Assembly (NCBI GenBank): GCA_913055805.1
Contig: CAJXLF010000001.1
Coordinates: 1-64,000, forward strand
Length of the DNA stretch: 64,000 bases
Source of the DNA: an uncultured Salinisphaerales bacterium
GTDB lineage: Bacteria; Pseudomonadota; Gammaproteobacteria; Nevskiales; CAJXLF01
Direction: 5' to 3'
This document shows, in pieces, positions 14,532 to 22,771 of the stretch. The notes under the pieces were generated by a model, which saw only the letters and a program-made list of their open reading frames with translations, searched no databases and had not been told where the DNA came from. Within the stretch, counting starts at the first letter, position 1; each line of letters begins with the position of its first letter. Position numbers and translations under genes: made by a program.

Positions 14532-16115
14532 ATGATGAAACGTTTGAGTCCGATTGACGCCTCCTTCCTGTACATGGAGTCCACGCGTACGCCAATGCAC
14601 GTGGGGTCATTGCTTATTTTCCAGTTGCCGAAAAATCCGCCGGAAGATTACTTCAAGACGCTGGTCGATATGATGCGCTCGGAGCCTTTCATGCCGTCGC
14701 CGTTCGACTGCAAGCTCGCAGACACGCGGTTCTCCAGAGTGCGCCCGGCCTGGGTCAAGGCGGAGCTGGATATGGAATACCACGTGCGTCACTCGGCCCT
14801 GCCGAGGCCCGGTGGTGAGCGTGAGCTGGGCAGTCTGGTACAGCGACTGCACTCCAATCCCATGGATCTGGACCGGCCGCTGTGGGAGGCGCACCTGATC
14901 GAGGGGCTGGAAAACAACCGCTTCGCCTTCTATTTCAAGGCGCATCACTGCGCCATTGACGGTATGGGCGCCATGAACATGGTGCGCAAGTGGCTCAAGC
15001 GTGATCCCGGGGATATGTCGGCGCCGGGCGTGATGAGCTTTGCCAAACCCACGGTCAAAGCAAGCCGCAAAACCACCGAAATGATCAAGGGCGTGTTGTC
15101 CAAGGCAACATCGTCGGCCAAGGGTCTGGGCGAACTTGGCGTCAATCTGCTGGAGTTGCGCAAGGGCGACGACAGCATGATCAAGGCTTCCCTGCATACG
15201 CCGCGCAGCCTTTTCAATGCGCCGGTTTCGCAGCAGCGGCGTCTGGGTACCCAGCTGATCAAGCTGGAGCGTTTCAAGCGTTTGTCCAGGGCTCTGGATG
15301 TGACGGTGAATGACGTTACCCTGGCGGTGGTAGGCGCCACCACCCGCCGCTATCTGCTGGAACAGGGGGCGCTGCCCGGGAAGTCGCTGACGGCCTCGGT
15401 GCCGATCGGACTGGACCGCGCTGAAGGCGAGGGCGGTAATGCCGTTGCCGGGTTCGTCTGTTCACTGCATACCGACATTGATGATCCACTGGAACGCGCC
15501 CGCAGAATTCACCATGCCACGCTGCGTGCCAAGGCCGACCTGAAAAAAATGTCACGCCCGGCGCTGGATAATCTGGCTTTGAGTGGCCTGGCGCCGCTGC
15601 TGATCGGTCAGATGACCGGCACGCTGGCCAAGATGTCGCCCATGTTCAACTTCGTGGTCTCCAATGTGGTCCTGACCAAGGAGAAGCTCTATCTCATGGG
15701 CGCCGAACTGGAGGCGATGTACCCCATCTCCTTCCTGTTCGATGGTTATGCGCTGAATGTGACTGTGATCGGCTATTCGGAAAATGTGGCGATCGGCTTT
15801 GTGGGTTGCCGTGATGCCATCCCCAAGCTGCAGTCGTTGGCGGTGTATGCCGGTGAGGCGGTTACGGAGCTGGAGAAGGCGGCTGGCCTCAAGCCCCTGC
15901 CGGTAGCCAAAGCGTCGGCCAGCAAAGCCGTGACGAAGAAAACGGTAACGAAGAAACCTGTAACGAAGAAAACCGCCGTCCGCAAAGCGCCGGCGAGCAA
16001 AGCAACGCCCAAGGCGACGGCGGGTAAACCAGCGACCAGAAAACCGGCAGGCAAGTCCGCGGTCAGGAAAACTTCAGCACCCAAACGTAAAGTAGTGGCG
16101 GTGAGAAAGAAGTAG
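14532..16115 (+). CDS. Wax ester synthase/diacylglycerol acyltransferase with basic tail
   Basis: A 527-residue WS/DGAT that joins acyl-CoA to alcohols or diacylglycerol to make storage lipid. The catalytic HHxxxDG motif is HHCAIDG (138-144); PLWEAHLIEGL and NDVTLAVVG are the other family blocks. The usual SNVPGP motif is changed to SNVVLT. The last 69 residues form a low-complexity K/A/T/R tail with KKTV, KKPV, KKTAVRKA and PAGK repeats like histone H1 or AlgP, absent from standard WS/DGAT enzymes of about 450-470 residues. ATG 14532 or 14535 follows AAGGGGA; the reading frame extends upstream without a better start. Confidence 0.92.
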   Translation: MMKRLSPIDASFLYMESTRTPMHVGSLLIFQLPKNPPEDYFKTLVDMMRSEPFMPSPFDCKLADTRFSRVRPAWVKAELDMEYHVRHSALPRPGGERELGSLVQRLHSNPMDLDRPLWEAHLIEGLENNRFAFYFKAHHCAIDGMGAMNMVRKWLKRDPGDMSAPGVMSFAKPTVKASRKTTEMIKGVLSKATSSAKGLGELGVNLLELRKGDDSMIKASLHTPRSLFNAPVSQQRRLGTQLIKLERFKRLSRALDVTVNDVTLAVVGATTRRYLLEQGALPGKSLTASVPIGLDRAEGEGGNAVAGFVCSLHTDIDDPLERARRIHHATLRAKADLKKMSRPALDNLALSGLAPLLIGQMTGTLAKMSPMFNFVVSNVVLTKEKLYLMGAELEAMYPISFLFDGYALNVTVIGYSENVAIGFVGCRDAIPKLQSLAVYAGEAVTELEKAAGLKPLPVAKASASKAVTKKTVTKKPVTKKTAVRKAPASKATPKATAGKPATRKPAGKSAVRKTSAPKRKVVAVRKK

Positions 16116-16136
16116 CTGCAAACCAAAAGCCTGGTT

Positions 16137-16156
16137 ATTCCCGCCAAAGCGGGAAT
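16137..16156. repeat. Palindromic repeat ATTCCCGC-n4-GCGGGAAT
   Basis: A perfect 8-bp stem with a CAAA loop lies between the convergent WS/DGAT and cysC genes. The same hairpin core, CATTCCCGC-n4-GCGGGAATG, occurs at 21311-21332, so it is a dispersed repeat of REP type. It may also serve as a terminator. A second inverted pair GCCTGCCG / CGGCAGGC follows in the same gap. Confidence 0.65.
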
Positions 16157-16203
16157 CTGGATTCCGCACAGGCTTTGCGGCCTGCCGTCATGACGAAATA
16201 CGG

Positions 16204-16827
16204 TTATTCCGGCAGGCAGCCGCATTGCGCCAGTTTTTTCAGCACGGCATCCACTTCCTCTTCCAGACTCAGCTGGTGACTCGGCAGCACCAGTTCGGGT
16301 GATTCCGGCGCCTCGTAAGGATCGTCGATGCCGGTGAAATTCCTGATTTCGCCGGCACGGGCCTTCTTGTACAGACCCTTGGGGTCGCGCAGTTCGGCTT
16401 CGGCCAGCGGCACGTCCACGAAGCATTCGATGAAATTCATGCCTGCGTCTTCGTGCAGCTTGCGCACGAGTTGCCGGTCGGAACGGTAGGGGCTGATGAA
16501 GCTGGACAGTACGATCAGTCCGGCGTCAACGAACAGCTTGGCGATTTCGCCGATGCGGCGGATGTTCTCGGTGCGGTCTTCTGCAGAGAAGCCCAAGTTA
16601 CGGTTGATGCCCATGCGAATGTTGTCGCCGTCCAGGCGATAGACCAGGTGGCCGCGCTTATGCAGTTCCTTTTCCACGGCGACGGCAATGGTGCTCTTGC
16701 CGGCACCGGACAGGCCGGTGAACCACACGGTGGCACCCAGCTGGCCGAGCAGGGTCTGGCGTTCCAGGCGGCTGACTTCGCCGTCGTGCCAGGTCACATT
16801 GGTGGCTTTCTGCGTCGTGTTTTCCAT
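16204..16827 (-). CDS. cysC: Adenylylsulfate (APS) kinase
   Basis: A 207-residue APS kinase that phosphorylates adenylylsulfate to PAPS. Walker [10 protein letters not shown] is at 38-46; [19 protein letters not shown] is split across the conserved D-G-D-N-x-R substrate site, and ISPYRSDR and FVDVPLAE follow. GAGGAG lies 9 bp before the ATG at 16827, which supports this start over an upstream in-frame ATG. No cysDN genes are adjacent. A PAPS-dependent sulfotransferase gene is 2 kb away, so this copy may feed sulfation instead of, or as well as, sulfate assimilation. Confidence 0.95.
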   Translation of the reverse strand: MENTTQKATNVTWHDGEVSRLERQTLLGQLGATVWFTGLSGAGKSTIAVAVEKELHKRGHLVYRLDGDNIRMGINRNLGFSAEDRTENIRRIGEIAKLFVDAGLIVLSSFISPYRSDRQLVRKLHEDAGMNFIECFVDVPLAEAELRDPKGLYKKARAGEIRNFTGIDDPYEAPESPELVLPSHQLSLEEEVDAVLKKLAQCGCLPE

Positions 16828-16895
16828 GTCTTTGCGCTCCTCTTGCATTCCTTCCGTGCCCGGCCGATAGTCGTCTGGACAATGCTTCAAAAAAA

Positions 16896-16919
16896 TGAGA
16901 CGATGTCTCAATTGAGACA
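16896..16919. promoter_or_regulatory. TetR-type operator between cysC and tetR gene
   Basis: TGTCTCAATTGAGACA (16904-16919) is a perfect 16-bp palindrome, preceded by a further TGAGAC half-site (16896-16901). It lies 31 bp before the TetR start codon and 77 bp before cysC, in the shared divergent promoter region, so the regulator probably controls both itself and cysC. Confidence 0.65.
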
Positions 16920-16949
16920 GAGTATCGTATTATTTTGAGGAGGCTGTCA

Positions 16950-17555
16950 ATGGCCCAATCCGCACAACCCTCGTTAAGGGAGCAGAAAAAGCAGCAGGTG
17001 CGCGAGAACATCGTGGCTGCCGCCATGGGGTTGCTCAAGAGCAAGGGGCTGGATGGTTTTTCTGCCAATGACATTGCCCTGAAGGCCGGTGTGGGGCGTG
17101 CCACGTTCTTCCGTTATTTCGAATCCAAGGAAGCCGCGCTGGTGGTGGGCTTCTACGAAGACCGTCTGCAGGCCATGGTCAAGGCGCTGGAACTGGCGCC
17201 GCCCGAACTGAGCCCCATGGACACCATCATCTGGCTGTTCCATCTGCTGGAACAGGGGCAGGGGCAGGACGAAACGCGTCTGCTGATGCAGGGCACGGTG
17301 CTGACTTCATTTCCCTCGTTGCGCGCCAAGGCCCTGGAATTCCAGATCAGTTACGAGTCGGCCATTTCCAGTGCCATTGCGCATCGTTTTAAAGAGACGC
17401 GCGAGAACGATACCCGGCCCGGTCTGCTGGCCGCTGCCGTGCTGGCGGTGGTGCGTTCGCTGGTGGACCAGTGGATTGAGCAGGGTGCTGAAGGCGATGT
17501 AAACGCCATGCTGCATGAGGCGCTGGAAGAACTGAAGGCCGGCTTCCCGGCCTGA
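16950..17555 (+). CDS. TetR-family transcriptional regulator
   Basis: A 201-residue regulator with an N-terminal helix-turn-helix: ANDIALKAGVGRATFFRYFESKEA (about 39-62) is the classic TetR recognition helix and YF motif. The C-terminal ligand domain is not specific enough to name an effector. TTGAGGAGG lies 8 bp before ATG 16950. It is divergent from cysC with a perfect palindrome between, and is followed by DUF1214, sulfotransferase and SDR genes on its own strand, which it may also control. Confidence 0.9.
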   Translation: MAQSAQPSLREQKKQQVRENIVAAAMGLLKSKGLDGFSANDIALKAGVGRATFFRYFESKEAALVVGFYEDRLQAMVKALELAPPELSPMDTIIWLFHLLEQGQGQDETRLLMQGTVLTSFPSLRAKALEFQISYESAISSAIAHRFKETRENDTRPGLLAAAVLAVVRSLVDQWIEQGAEGDVNAMLHEALEELKAGFPA

Positions 17556-17575
17556 GGGTTTCATACGTAAGGGTG

Positions 17576-18805
17576 ATGACGTCCCGTCAACAGGGGCGCA
17601 ATCTTTTGAATGCGAATGAGGAGAGAGCCATTAAGAAGCTATTGATCAAGCTCCTGGCGGGCTTCAAGAAGTTCCGGCTGTTGATGTTGAAACTGCGTGG
17701 CAGGACCGAGGCGGATGTGTCGGCGCAGCGCATCGTCACCGGCAAGGCCTGGGAGGAATACTGCGACACGCTCAAGGCCGCCGGCAGCGCGCTGGTCTTT
17801 CCAGGCGCGCCCACCGATGCCTTCAACCAGGCCGAGGGTGTGCGTTATCTCAGCCGTCTGGTGCGGGCGGGCCTGGAGGCGTTTATTGAATATGCCGATC
17901 CCAAGGCGCCGGTGCTCAAGCGCATGGTCCACGAGACTGTGAAAATGGGCTCGGACAATCCCGACAACAACTACCAGAACGCCACCATCAGCGGCCAGTA
18001 CGAGTATCGGATTTCCGGTACCCGGGGCACGGTTCACTATCTGGGTTTTGGCGTGCAGTCCGGCAGCTATGGCAAGGGTGGTGGTCTGAAAACCACAAGC
18101 TATGTCGAAGCGGCCGACCTGGAGGTAGGCGAAGACGGTCGTTTCGAGCTGATTCTGAGCTGTAACCGGCATGAAGGTAACTGGCTGGAAATGGAACCGG
18201 ACACCAGTCTGGTTATCGTGCGTCAGACGTTCATGGATCGTGATACCGAAGTGCCTGCGGATCTGTCCATTGAGCGCATTGGTGGCGATGGTCTGCCCAC
18301 CTTGCTGACGCCTCAGGCAATAGACGAAGGTCTGAACACGGCCGGCACGCTGGTGGCGGGGGCTTCCATGCTGTTCGCCAAATGGGCCCGTGACTGGCAG
18401 AAATTCCCCAACGAATTGCCGCTGTTTGATCCCGAGGTATCGGCGGCCGCCGGTGGCGATCCCAACATCACCTATTACCACGGCTACTGGCGTCTGGCGC
18501 CGGATGAGGCGTTGGTGATCGAAGCGACGCCCCCCGAATGCGAAGCCTGGAACTTCCAGCTGGACAATCACTGGCTGGAGTCGCTGGACTATCGCTACTT
18601 CAAAATCCATGTGAACAAGCACACCGCCGAGTATCGCGAGGACGGGTCAGTTCAGATCGTGGTGGCGCATAGCGATCCGGGTGTGCCGAACTGGATCAAT
18701 ACCGTGGGCCATGACTGCGGCGCCATGAGCTTCCGCTGGATTCGGGCCGACGAGCATCCACAGCCGCAGTGCCGGGTGGTGAAATTCTCGGAGATCAAGA
18801 GATGA
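17576..18805 (+). CDS. DUF1214 domain-containing protein
   Basis: A 409-residue protein. The C-terminal DUF1214 domain is marked by YYHGYWRLAPDEALVIEATPPECEAWNFQLDNHWLESLDYRY in pieces (about residues 300-345) and the final IVVAHSDPGVPNWINTVGHDCGAMSFRW segment. DUF1214 proteins occur near lipid and steroid catabolic genes and have no proven activity. The start may be GTG 17573 or ATG 17576. It lies 20 bp after the TetR gene, so likely in the same operon. No signal peptide is seen. Confidence 0.85.
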   Translation: MTSRQQGRNLLNANEERAIKKLLIKLLAGFKKFRLLMLKLRGRTEADVSAQRIVTGKAWEEYCDTLKAAGSALVFPGAPTDAFNQAEGVRYLSRLVRAGLEAFIEYADPKAPVLKRMVHETVKMGSDNPDNNYQNATISGQYEYRISGTRGTVHYLGFGVQSGSYGKGGGLKTTSYVEAADLEVGEDGRFELILSCNRHEGNWLEMEPDTSLVIVRQTFMDRDTEVPADLSIERIGGDGLPTLLTPQAIDEGLNTAGTLVAGASMLFAKWARDWQKFPNELPLFDPEVSAAAGGDPNITYYHGYWRLAPDEALVIEATPPECEAWNFQLDNHWLESLDYRYFKIHVNKHTAEYREDGSVQIVVAHSDPGVPNWINTVGHDCGAMSFRWIRADEHPQPQCRVVKFSEIKR

Positions 18806-18901
18806 AAACGACGTCTCACGCAAAGCCTGCCCCGGACACTGATTCGGGGGCGCAGAGGCGCAAAGTACTTCTGAAACACCCTCTTTCTGAGCTTCCACCG
18901 T

Positions 18902-18959
18902 CAACAGGGAAGGGAGTCTTTTCCCTCTCCCCTGGCGGGAGAGGGTCAGGGAGAGGGGG
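18902..18959 (+). repeat. Palindromic GGGAGAGGG repeat, copy 1
   Basis: CCCTCTCCC (18923-18931) and GGGAGAGGG (18937-18945) form a perfect 9-bp stem, followed by TCAGGGAGAGGGG. The leader TCAACAGGGAAGGGAGTC also matches copy 2 at 24072-24132, so the unit is about 58 bp. It lies between the DUF1214 and sulfotransferase genes. Confidence 0.8.
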
Positions 18960-18977
18960 AATGACGGATCCGCAATC

Positions 18978-20255
18978 ATGAAACGTAATCTTCAAATTCC
19001 CTTTAAACCCTACCGGCCCTTCGCCATCAGGCTGTTTAACATCCTGGGCGGGCTGTTTGCTGTGCTGGGGTTGCGCAGCAGTCTCAAGCCCGAGTCCATG
19101 CTGAAGGCGGCCCGACGTCGTACCGGACTCAGCGATTTCGGTGACGAATCCTTCATGGAAGGGCTGCAGGTGCTGGCCAGATCGCTTGACGAGGAAGCCA
19201 GCCTGCATCCCTTTGGCCGTTTCGTGGCGCGTGATCGTCTGGTGGGTTTTCTCAGTGTGCGTCTGAAAGTACAGGCACTGGTGAAACAGCATCCGGAAAT
19301 TCTGCAGGAACAGATCAAGGCGCCGCTGGTGATTGCCGGCCTGCAACGTACCGGCACCACCATGCTGCATCGTTTGCTGGCGGCGGACCCGGATACTCGC
19401 GCCATGCTGTCCTGGGAGTCGATTGATCCGACGCCCGTGGATCTGAAGCCGGGGCAGGTGGATCCGCGATTCAAGAAGGCTCAGCTTGCAGAGAAGGCGC
19501 TGAAGTATATGGCGCCGGAGTTTTTCTCCATTCACCCGGTGGAAGCGAGCGCACCGGAGGAGGACATCCTGCTGCTGGAATACAGCTTCAGCAGTGACGT
19601 GCCGGAATCCATGTACTACGTGCCCAGCTATGGTGAATGGCTCAAGCAACAGGACATGACCGGCGCCTATGAATACCTGAAATTGCTGCTGCAACTGCTG
19701 CAGTGGCAGCGTGGAGCCGAGCGCTGGGTACTGAAGACGCCGTCGCATCTGGGCAAGCTGGATGTGTTGCTCAAGGTGTTCCCTGACGCAAAGATCATCC
19801 AGACGCATCGTGATCCTTCCAAAACCACCGCTTCGTTCTCATCGATGGTGACGCACGGTTCGGGCGTGTTCAGTGACGTGGTTGATGCGCATGAACGGGG
19901 CCTGCTGTGGCTGAACAAGAACGCCGACATGTTGCGTAGCGCACAGCGGGTGCGTCAGCAGCAGCCAGCCGCTTTCATCGATGTTTATTACGCCGACCTG
20001 ATGCGTGACCCCATGACAGAAGTGCAGCGTATCTACGACTTTGCCGGTATTCCGCTGACGGATGCCGCCCGCAGGGCCATGGACGAGTCGCGCCGGGTCA
20101 ACAAGAAGGACCGTCACGGCAAGCACAAATACACCCTGGAGGAGTTCGGCCTGACGCCGGAGCTGGTGGACGAGAAGTACGCCGGCTACCGCCAGGCATT
20201 CAATATTCCTTCGGAAGATAAACAGACACAGCAGGAGACGAGGGCCGCCGCATGA
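18978..20255 (+). CDS. PAPS-dependent sulfotransferase
   Basis: A 425-residue Sulfotransf_3-type enzyme that moves sulfate from PAPS to an alcohol or amine. The 5'-phosphosulfate loop is GLQRTGTT (121-128) and the 3'-phosphate site is around THRDPSKTTASFSS (about 276-289). The N-terminal hydrophobic stretch (residues 12-32) suggests membrane association. Its 3' end overlaps the following SDR gene by 4 bp. With cysC close by, the locus holds both donor synthesis and transfer. The acceptor is unknown; a sterol or long-chain alcohol is only a guess from neighbouring genes. Confidence 0.9.
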   Translation: MKRNLQIPFKPYRPFAIRLFNILGGLFAVLGLRSSLKPESMLKAARRRTGLSDFGDESFMEGLQVLARSLDEEASLHPFGRFVARDRLVGFLSVRLKVQALVKQHPEILQEQIKAPLVIAGLQRTGTTMLHRLLAADPDTRAMLSWESIDPTPVDLKPGQVDPRFKKAQLAEKALKYMAPEFFSIHPVEASAPEEDILLLEYSFSSDVPESMYYVPSYGEWLKQQDMTGAYEYLKLLLQLLQWQRGAERWVLKTPSHLGKLDVLLKVFPDAKIIQTHRDPSKTTASFSSMVTHGSGVFSDVVDAHERGLLWLNKNADMLRSAQRVRQQQPAAFIDVYYADLMRDPMTEVQRIYDFAGIPLTDAARRAMDESRRVNKKDRHGKHKYTLEEFGLTPELVDEKYAGYRQAFNIPSEDKQTQQETRAAA

Positions 20256-21265
20256 GCAAGAGCGCAGCAGACACAAGTGACTATAACAACCCGGTATCCG
20301 CCACCCTGAACGGTGTGGCCGACCTGTTCCGCAAGAAGGAACGTATCGGCACCCTGACCGAGGACGAACGCCTGGACGGCAAGACCTGCCTGGTGACCGG
20401 CGCCAACTCCGGCCTGGGCAAGGCTACCGCCACCGAACTGGCGCGGCGTGGTGCGCATGTACTCATGGGTTGCCGCAGTGATGCGAGCGCCGCGATGAAG
20501 GAGATCAAGGCCGCCAGCGGCAGTGACGCCGTTGAGGTCGTACATCTGGATCTGGCTGATCTGGAATCGGTGAAAACCTGTTGTGCCGAACTCAAGCAGC
20601 GCGGTATTACGCTGGACCGTGTGGTGCTGAATGCCGGCGTGGTGCCCAAGAAGCCGCTGAAGACCCGGCAGGGATTCGAGATGATGTTCGGCGTGCATTT
20701 CGTCGGCAATATGCTGCTGCTGAAACAGCTGTTGGCCGACGGCACTATTCCCAACAACACCTATGCCGGAACACCCAACGGCCGCAGTGCCGACAAGCCG
20801 CGTATTGTATTCGTATCCTCCGAAACCCATCGCTCCGGCACGCCGATTGACTTCAATACGCTAGGCGATCCGGTGGAATACTCCGCCATGGGCAGTATCG
20901 CCCAGTACGGCCACAGCAAGCTGGTGATGACCGCCTGGCTGCAGGAACTGGCGCGCCGCCTGCAGTCGGACAAGGGCGTCGATGTGTCCGTGCATTGCCT
21001 GTGTCCGGGACCGATCAACTCCAATATCGCCCGCGATGCACCGGCTGCGTTCAAGCCGGTGCTCAAGGTGGTTATGGGCATCCTGTTCGCCAGCCCCGAA
21101 AAGGCCTGCGAGCCGGTGGTTTATCTAACGGCAGCCAAATCACTGGAAAACCAGACCGCGCTTTACCTGCACTTGATGACGCAGAAAAAACCGGCGGCGC
21201 AGGCGCTGGACGCGGAAGTCAGCAAACGGGTCTGGGAAGAAGGCGAGAAGTTTCTGAAACGTTGA
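20252..21265 (+). CDS. Short-chain dehydrogenase/reductase
   Basis: A 337-residue SDR. The NAD(P)-binding motif TGANSGLG is at 49-56, NAG at 127-129, the catalytic serine near 189-190 (FVSSETH) and the Y-x-x-x-K pair at Y219 and K223 (YGHSK). The layout resembles protochlorophyllide-oxidoreductase/retinol-dehydrogenase-like SDRs with an N-terminal extension. The ATG overlaps the sulfotransferase stop (ATGA), so the two are co-translated and probably act on the same compound. Confidence 0.93.
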   Translation: MSKSAADTSDYNNPVSATLNGVADLFRKKERIGTLTEDERLDGKTCLVTGANSGLGKATATELARRGAHVLMGCRSDASAAMKEIKAASGSDAVEVVHLDLADLESVKTCCAELKQRGITLDRVVLNAGVVPKKPLKTRQGFEMMFGVHFVGNMLLLKQLLADGTIPNNTYAGTPNGRSADKPRIVFVSSETHRSGTPIDFNTLGDPVEYSAMGSIAQYGHSKLVMTAWLQELARRLQSDKGVDVSVHCLCPGPINSNIARDAPAAFKPVLKVVMGILFASPEKACEPVVYLTAAKSLENQTALYLHLMTQKKPAAQALDAEVSKRVWEEGEKFLKR

Positions 21266-21267
21266 TC

Positions 21268-21498
21268 ATCCACAGATTACACGGATTACACAGATTAGGA
21301 TTTATATGGTCATTCCCGCGGAAGCGGGAATGACGGGTAGGCGAAAAAGGGGATCAGAGTAAATTTACTCCGACCCCTTTTCTTTCTTTGCACTTTTCTT
21401 TCTTTGCGTGAGAAATAACATTATCCACAGCCCGTTTCTGTTTTCTGCAGGCCGGGAATAGAAACAAGAAATCTGTGTAATCCGTGTAATCTGTGGAT
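21268..21498. repeat. Repeat unit with perfect 29-bp inverted ends
   Basis: The 29-bp segment beginning ATCCACAGATTACACGGATT (21268-21296) recurs exactly, inverted, at 21470-21498. The 231-bp unit contains a REP-type hairpin (21311-21332), a long palindrome (21345-21381) and a CTTTTCTTTCTTTGC direct repeat, but no gene. Related direct-orientation copies of the end are at 37219-37247 and 30542-30573. It fills the whole gap between two convergent genes. Confidence 0.75.
21345..21381. repeat. Palindrome of REP-associated transposase type
   Basis: AAAAGGGG-ATCAGAGTAAA and TTTACTCCGA-CCCCTTTT form a near-perfect 37-bp palindrome with one bulge and one mismatch. GGGGTC-GAGTAAA/TTTACTC-GACCCC palindromes of this kind commonly flank REP-associated tyrosine transposase genes in proteobacteria; no such gene is in this window. 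Confidence 0.6.
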
Positions 21499-21505
21499 AG
21501 ATAAA

Positions 21506-22759
21506 CTAGGCCACGACCGGCTTGCATTCCTTGTTGATGGCGCCAAGCACGCCGAACAGGCGTAACAGCCCGGGCAGGGCCATGGACTTGCCGGTGTTGA
21601 GGAAGCAGGCGGAGATGCCACGGCGCGGGTCTGCCCAGCCCAGCAGGTTGAGGAAGCCGAGGTGGCCGAAGGCGTCGCCACAGAAGGGGCCATAGAGGCC
21701 GAAGGGGTCCTGCCCCAGCATGAAGGCAGGTGAGAAACGCATGGGCAACAGGATGGTGCGATCCAGTTTGGCGCCGCTCACGGGCCGGATGGCGGCCTGC
21801 ACGCTTTGCTCTGAAAGCACGCGCCGGCCTTCCCACTGCCCGCCATTCAGCAGCATTTCATAGACACGACAGAGGTCATCGGCCGAGGCGTAGATATTGC
21901 CCGCCGGCACGATGGACGACATGAACAGCTCGCCATTGGATTCTTCCACCGCCTCTTCGAAAGGTACGGCGACGATGCGTTCCATGTACTTGTTCAGCGG
22001 CCATAGCAATGCCTGGCCAGTGGCGGCATTGATGGGCACCTGATCGCGTATTTCAGGCGCGGCGCCATAGGTCAGATACTGGCATCCCAGCGGTTCGGCC
22101 AGCCAGTCATGCAGGGCGTCCTGCAGTTCGATGTCACCGATGCGGCGAATCAGTTCACCAATAATGAAGCCGCCGGTGAGGGCGTGATAGGACTGGATGC
22201 GGCGGCCACCGTCCTGTGATTCGGCGGCGCAGATCAATTGCACGGCGCGGTCGAAGTCACGCAGGATTTCCGGATCCTTGTGTTCGGGCGGAATAAAGGG
22301 CACGCCGGCGCGATGTGTCAGCAGGTCCAGCACCGTGATGTGACCCTTGCCGCCCTGGGCGAATTCCGGAATGTACTGGCTGACGCGATCATCCAGACTG
22401 AGCTTGCCGTCATCGATCAGCTTGAAAACCAGCAGGGCGGTGACCGCCTTTGAGGCGGAAAACAGGCACTGGGGCGCATCCGGGTGCAAGGGGTGTTGAG
22501 GGCCGGGATGGCCCGGTTCGTTGCCGCGTACGCAACCGACCGCGCGCTTGATAACGATCTTGCCCTGCCGCCGGACCACCAGTGTGATGCCGGGATGCAC
22601 CGCTGTGCGATACAGCTTCTCCACCTGTTGCCAGATGCGATCGACCCCGGCCGAGGTCAATTCAACTTCAGCCGGGTTGCATTCGGCGTCGGTATCGATG
22701 GTGGTGACCGGGGCCAGGTCGTCCGCGACCTGTACGCGGCGTTTGCCGACGAACAACAT
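21506..22759 (-). CDS. Beta-lactamase-fold serine hydrolase (class C/esterase family)
   Basis: A 417-residue serine hydrolase of the penicillin-binding-protein fold. The nucleophile motif SASK is at 101-104 and the second motif is Y191-H-A in place of the Y-x-N of true beta-lactamases, as in many esterases. A GHLGFLN segment near the C-terminus (about 372-378) is in the place of the KTG box. There is no signal peptide, so it is probably cytoplasmic, acting on an ester or lactone. It is 12 bp downstream of the ferredoxin reductase gene and ends the minus-strand operon. Confidence 0.9.
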   Translation of the reverse strand: MLFVGKRRVQVADDLAPVTTIDTDAECNPAEVELTSAGVDRIWQQVEKLYRTAVHPGITLVVRRQGKIVIKRAVGCVRGNEPGHPGPQHPLHPDAPQCLFSASKAVTALLVFKLIDDGKLSLDDRVSQYIPEFAQGGKGHITVLDLLTHRAGVPFIPPEHKDPEILRDFDRAVQLICAAESQDGGRRIQSYHALTGGFIIGELIRRIGDIELQDALHDWLAEPLGCQYLTYGAAPEIRDQVPINAATGQALLWPLNKYMERIVAVPFEEAVEESNGELFMSSIVPAGNIYASADDLCRVYEMLLNGGQWEGRRVLSEQSVQAAIRPVSGAKLDRTILLPMRFSPAFMLGQDPFGLYGPFCGDAFGHLGFLNLLGWADPRRGISACFLNTGKSMALPGLLRLFGVLGAINKECKPVVA

Positions 22760-22771
22760 GACCCGGTCTCC

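Noticed and set aside
18902-18959. Reading the CCCTCTCCC/GGGAGAGGG hairpin as an ordinary terminator
   Set aside because: No T-run follows, it lies inside apparent operons as well as between them, and near-identical copies recur at four other sites; a dispersed repeat is the better call.
21421-21429. TTATCCACA (DnaA-box match) in the 21.3-kb repeat unit
   Set aside because: It is a lone match inside a dispersed repeat rich in ATCCACAG, so it is most likely chance.
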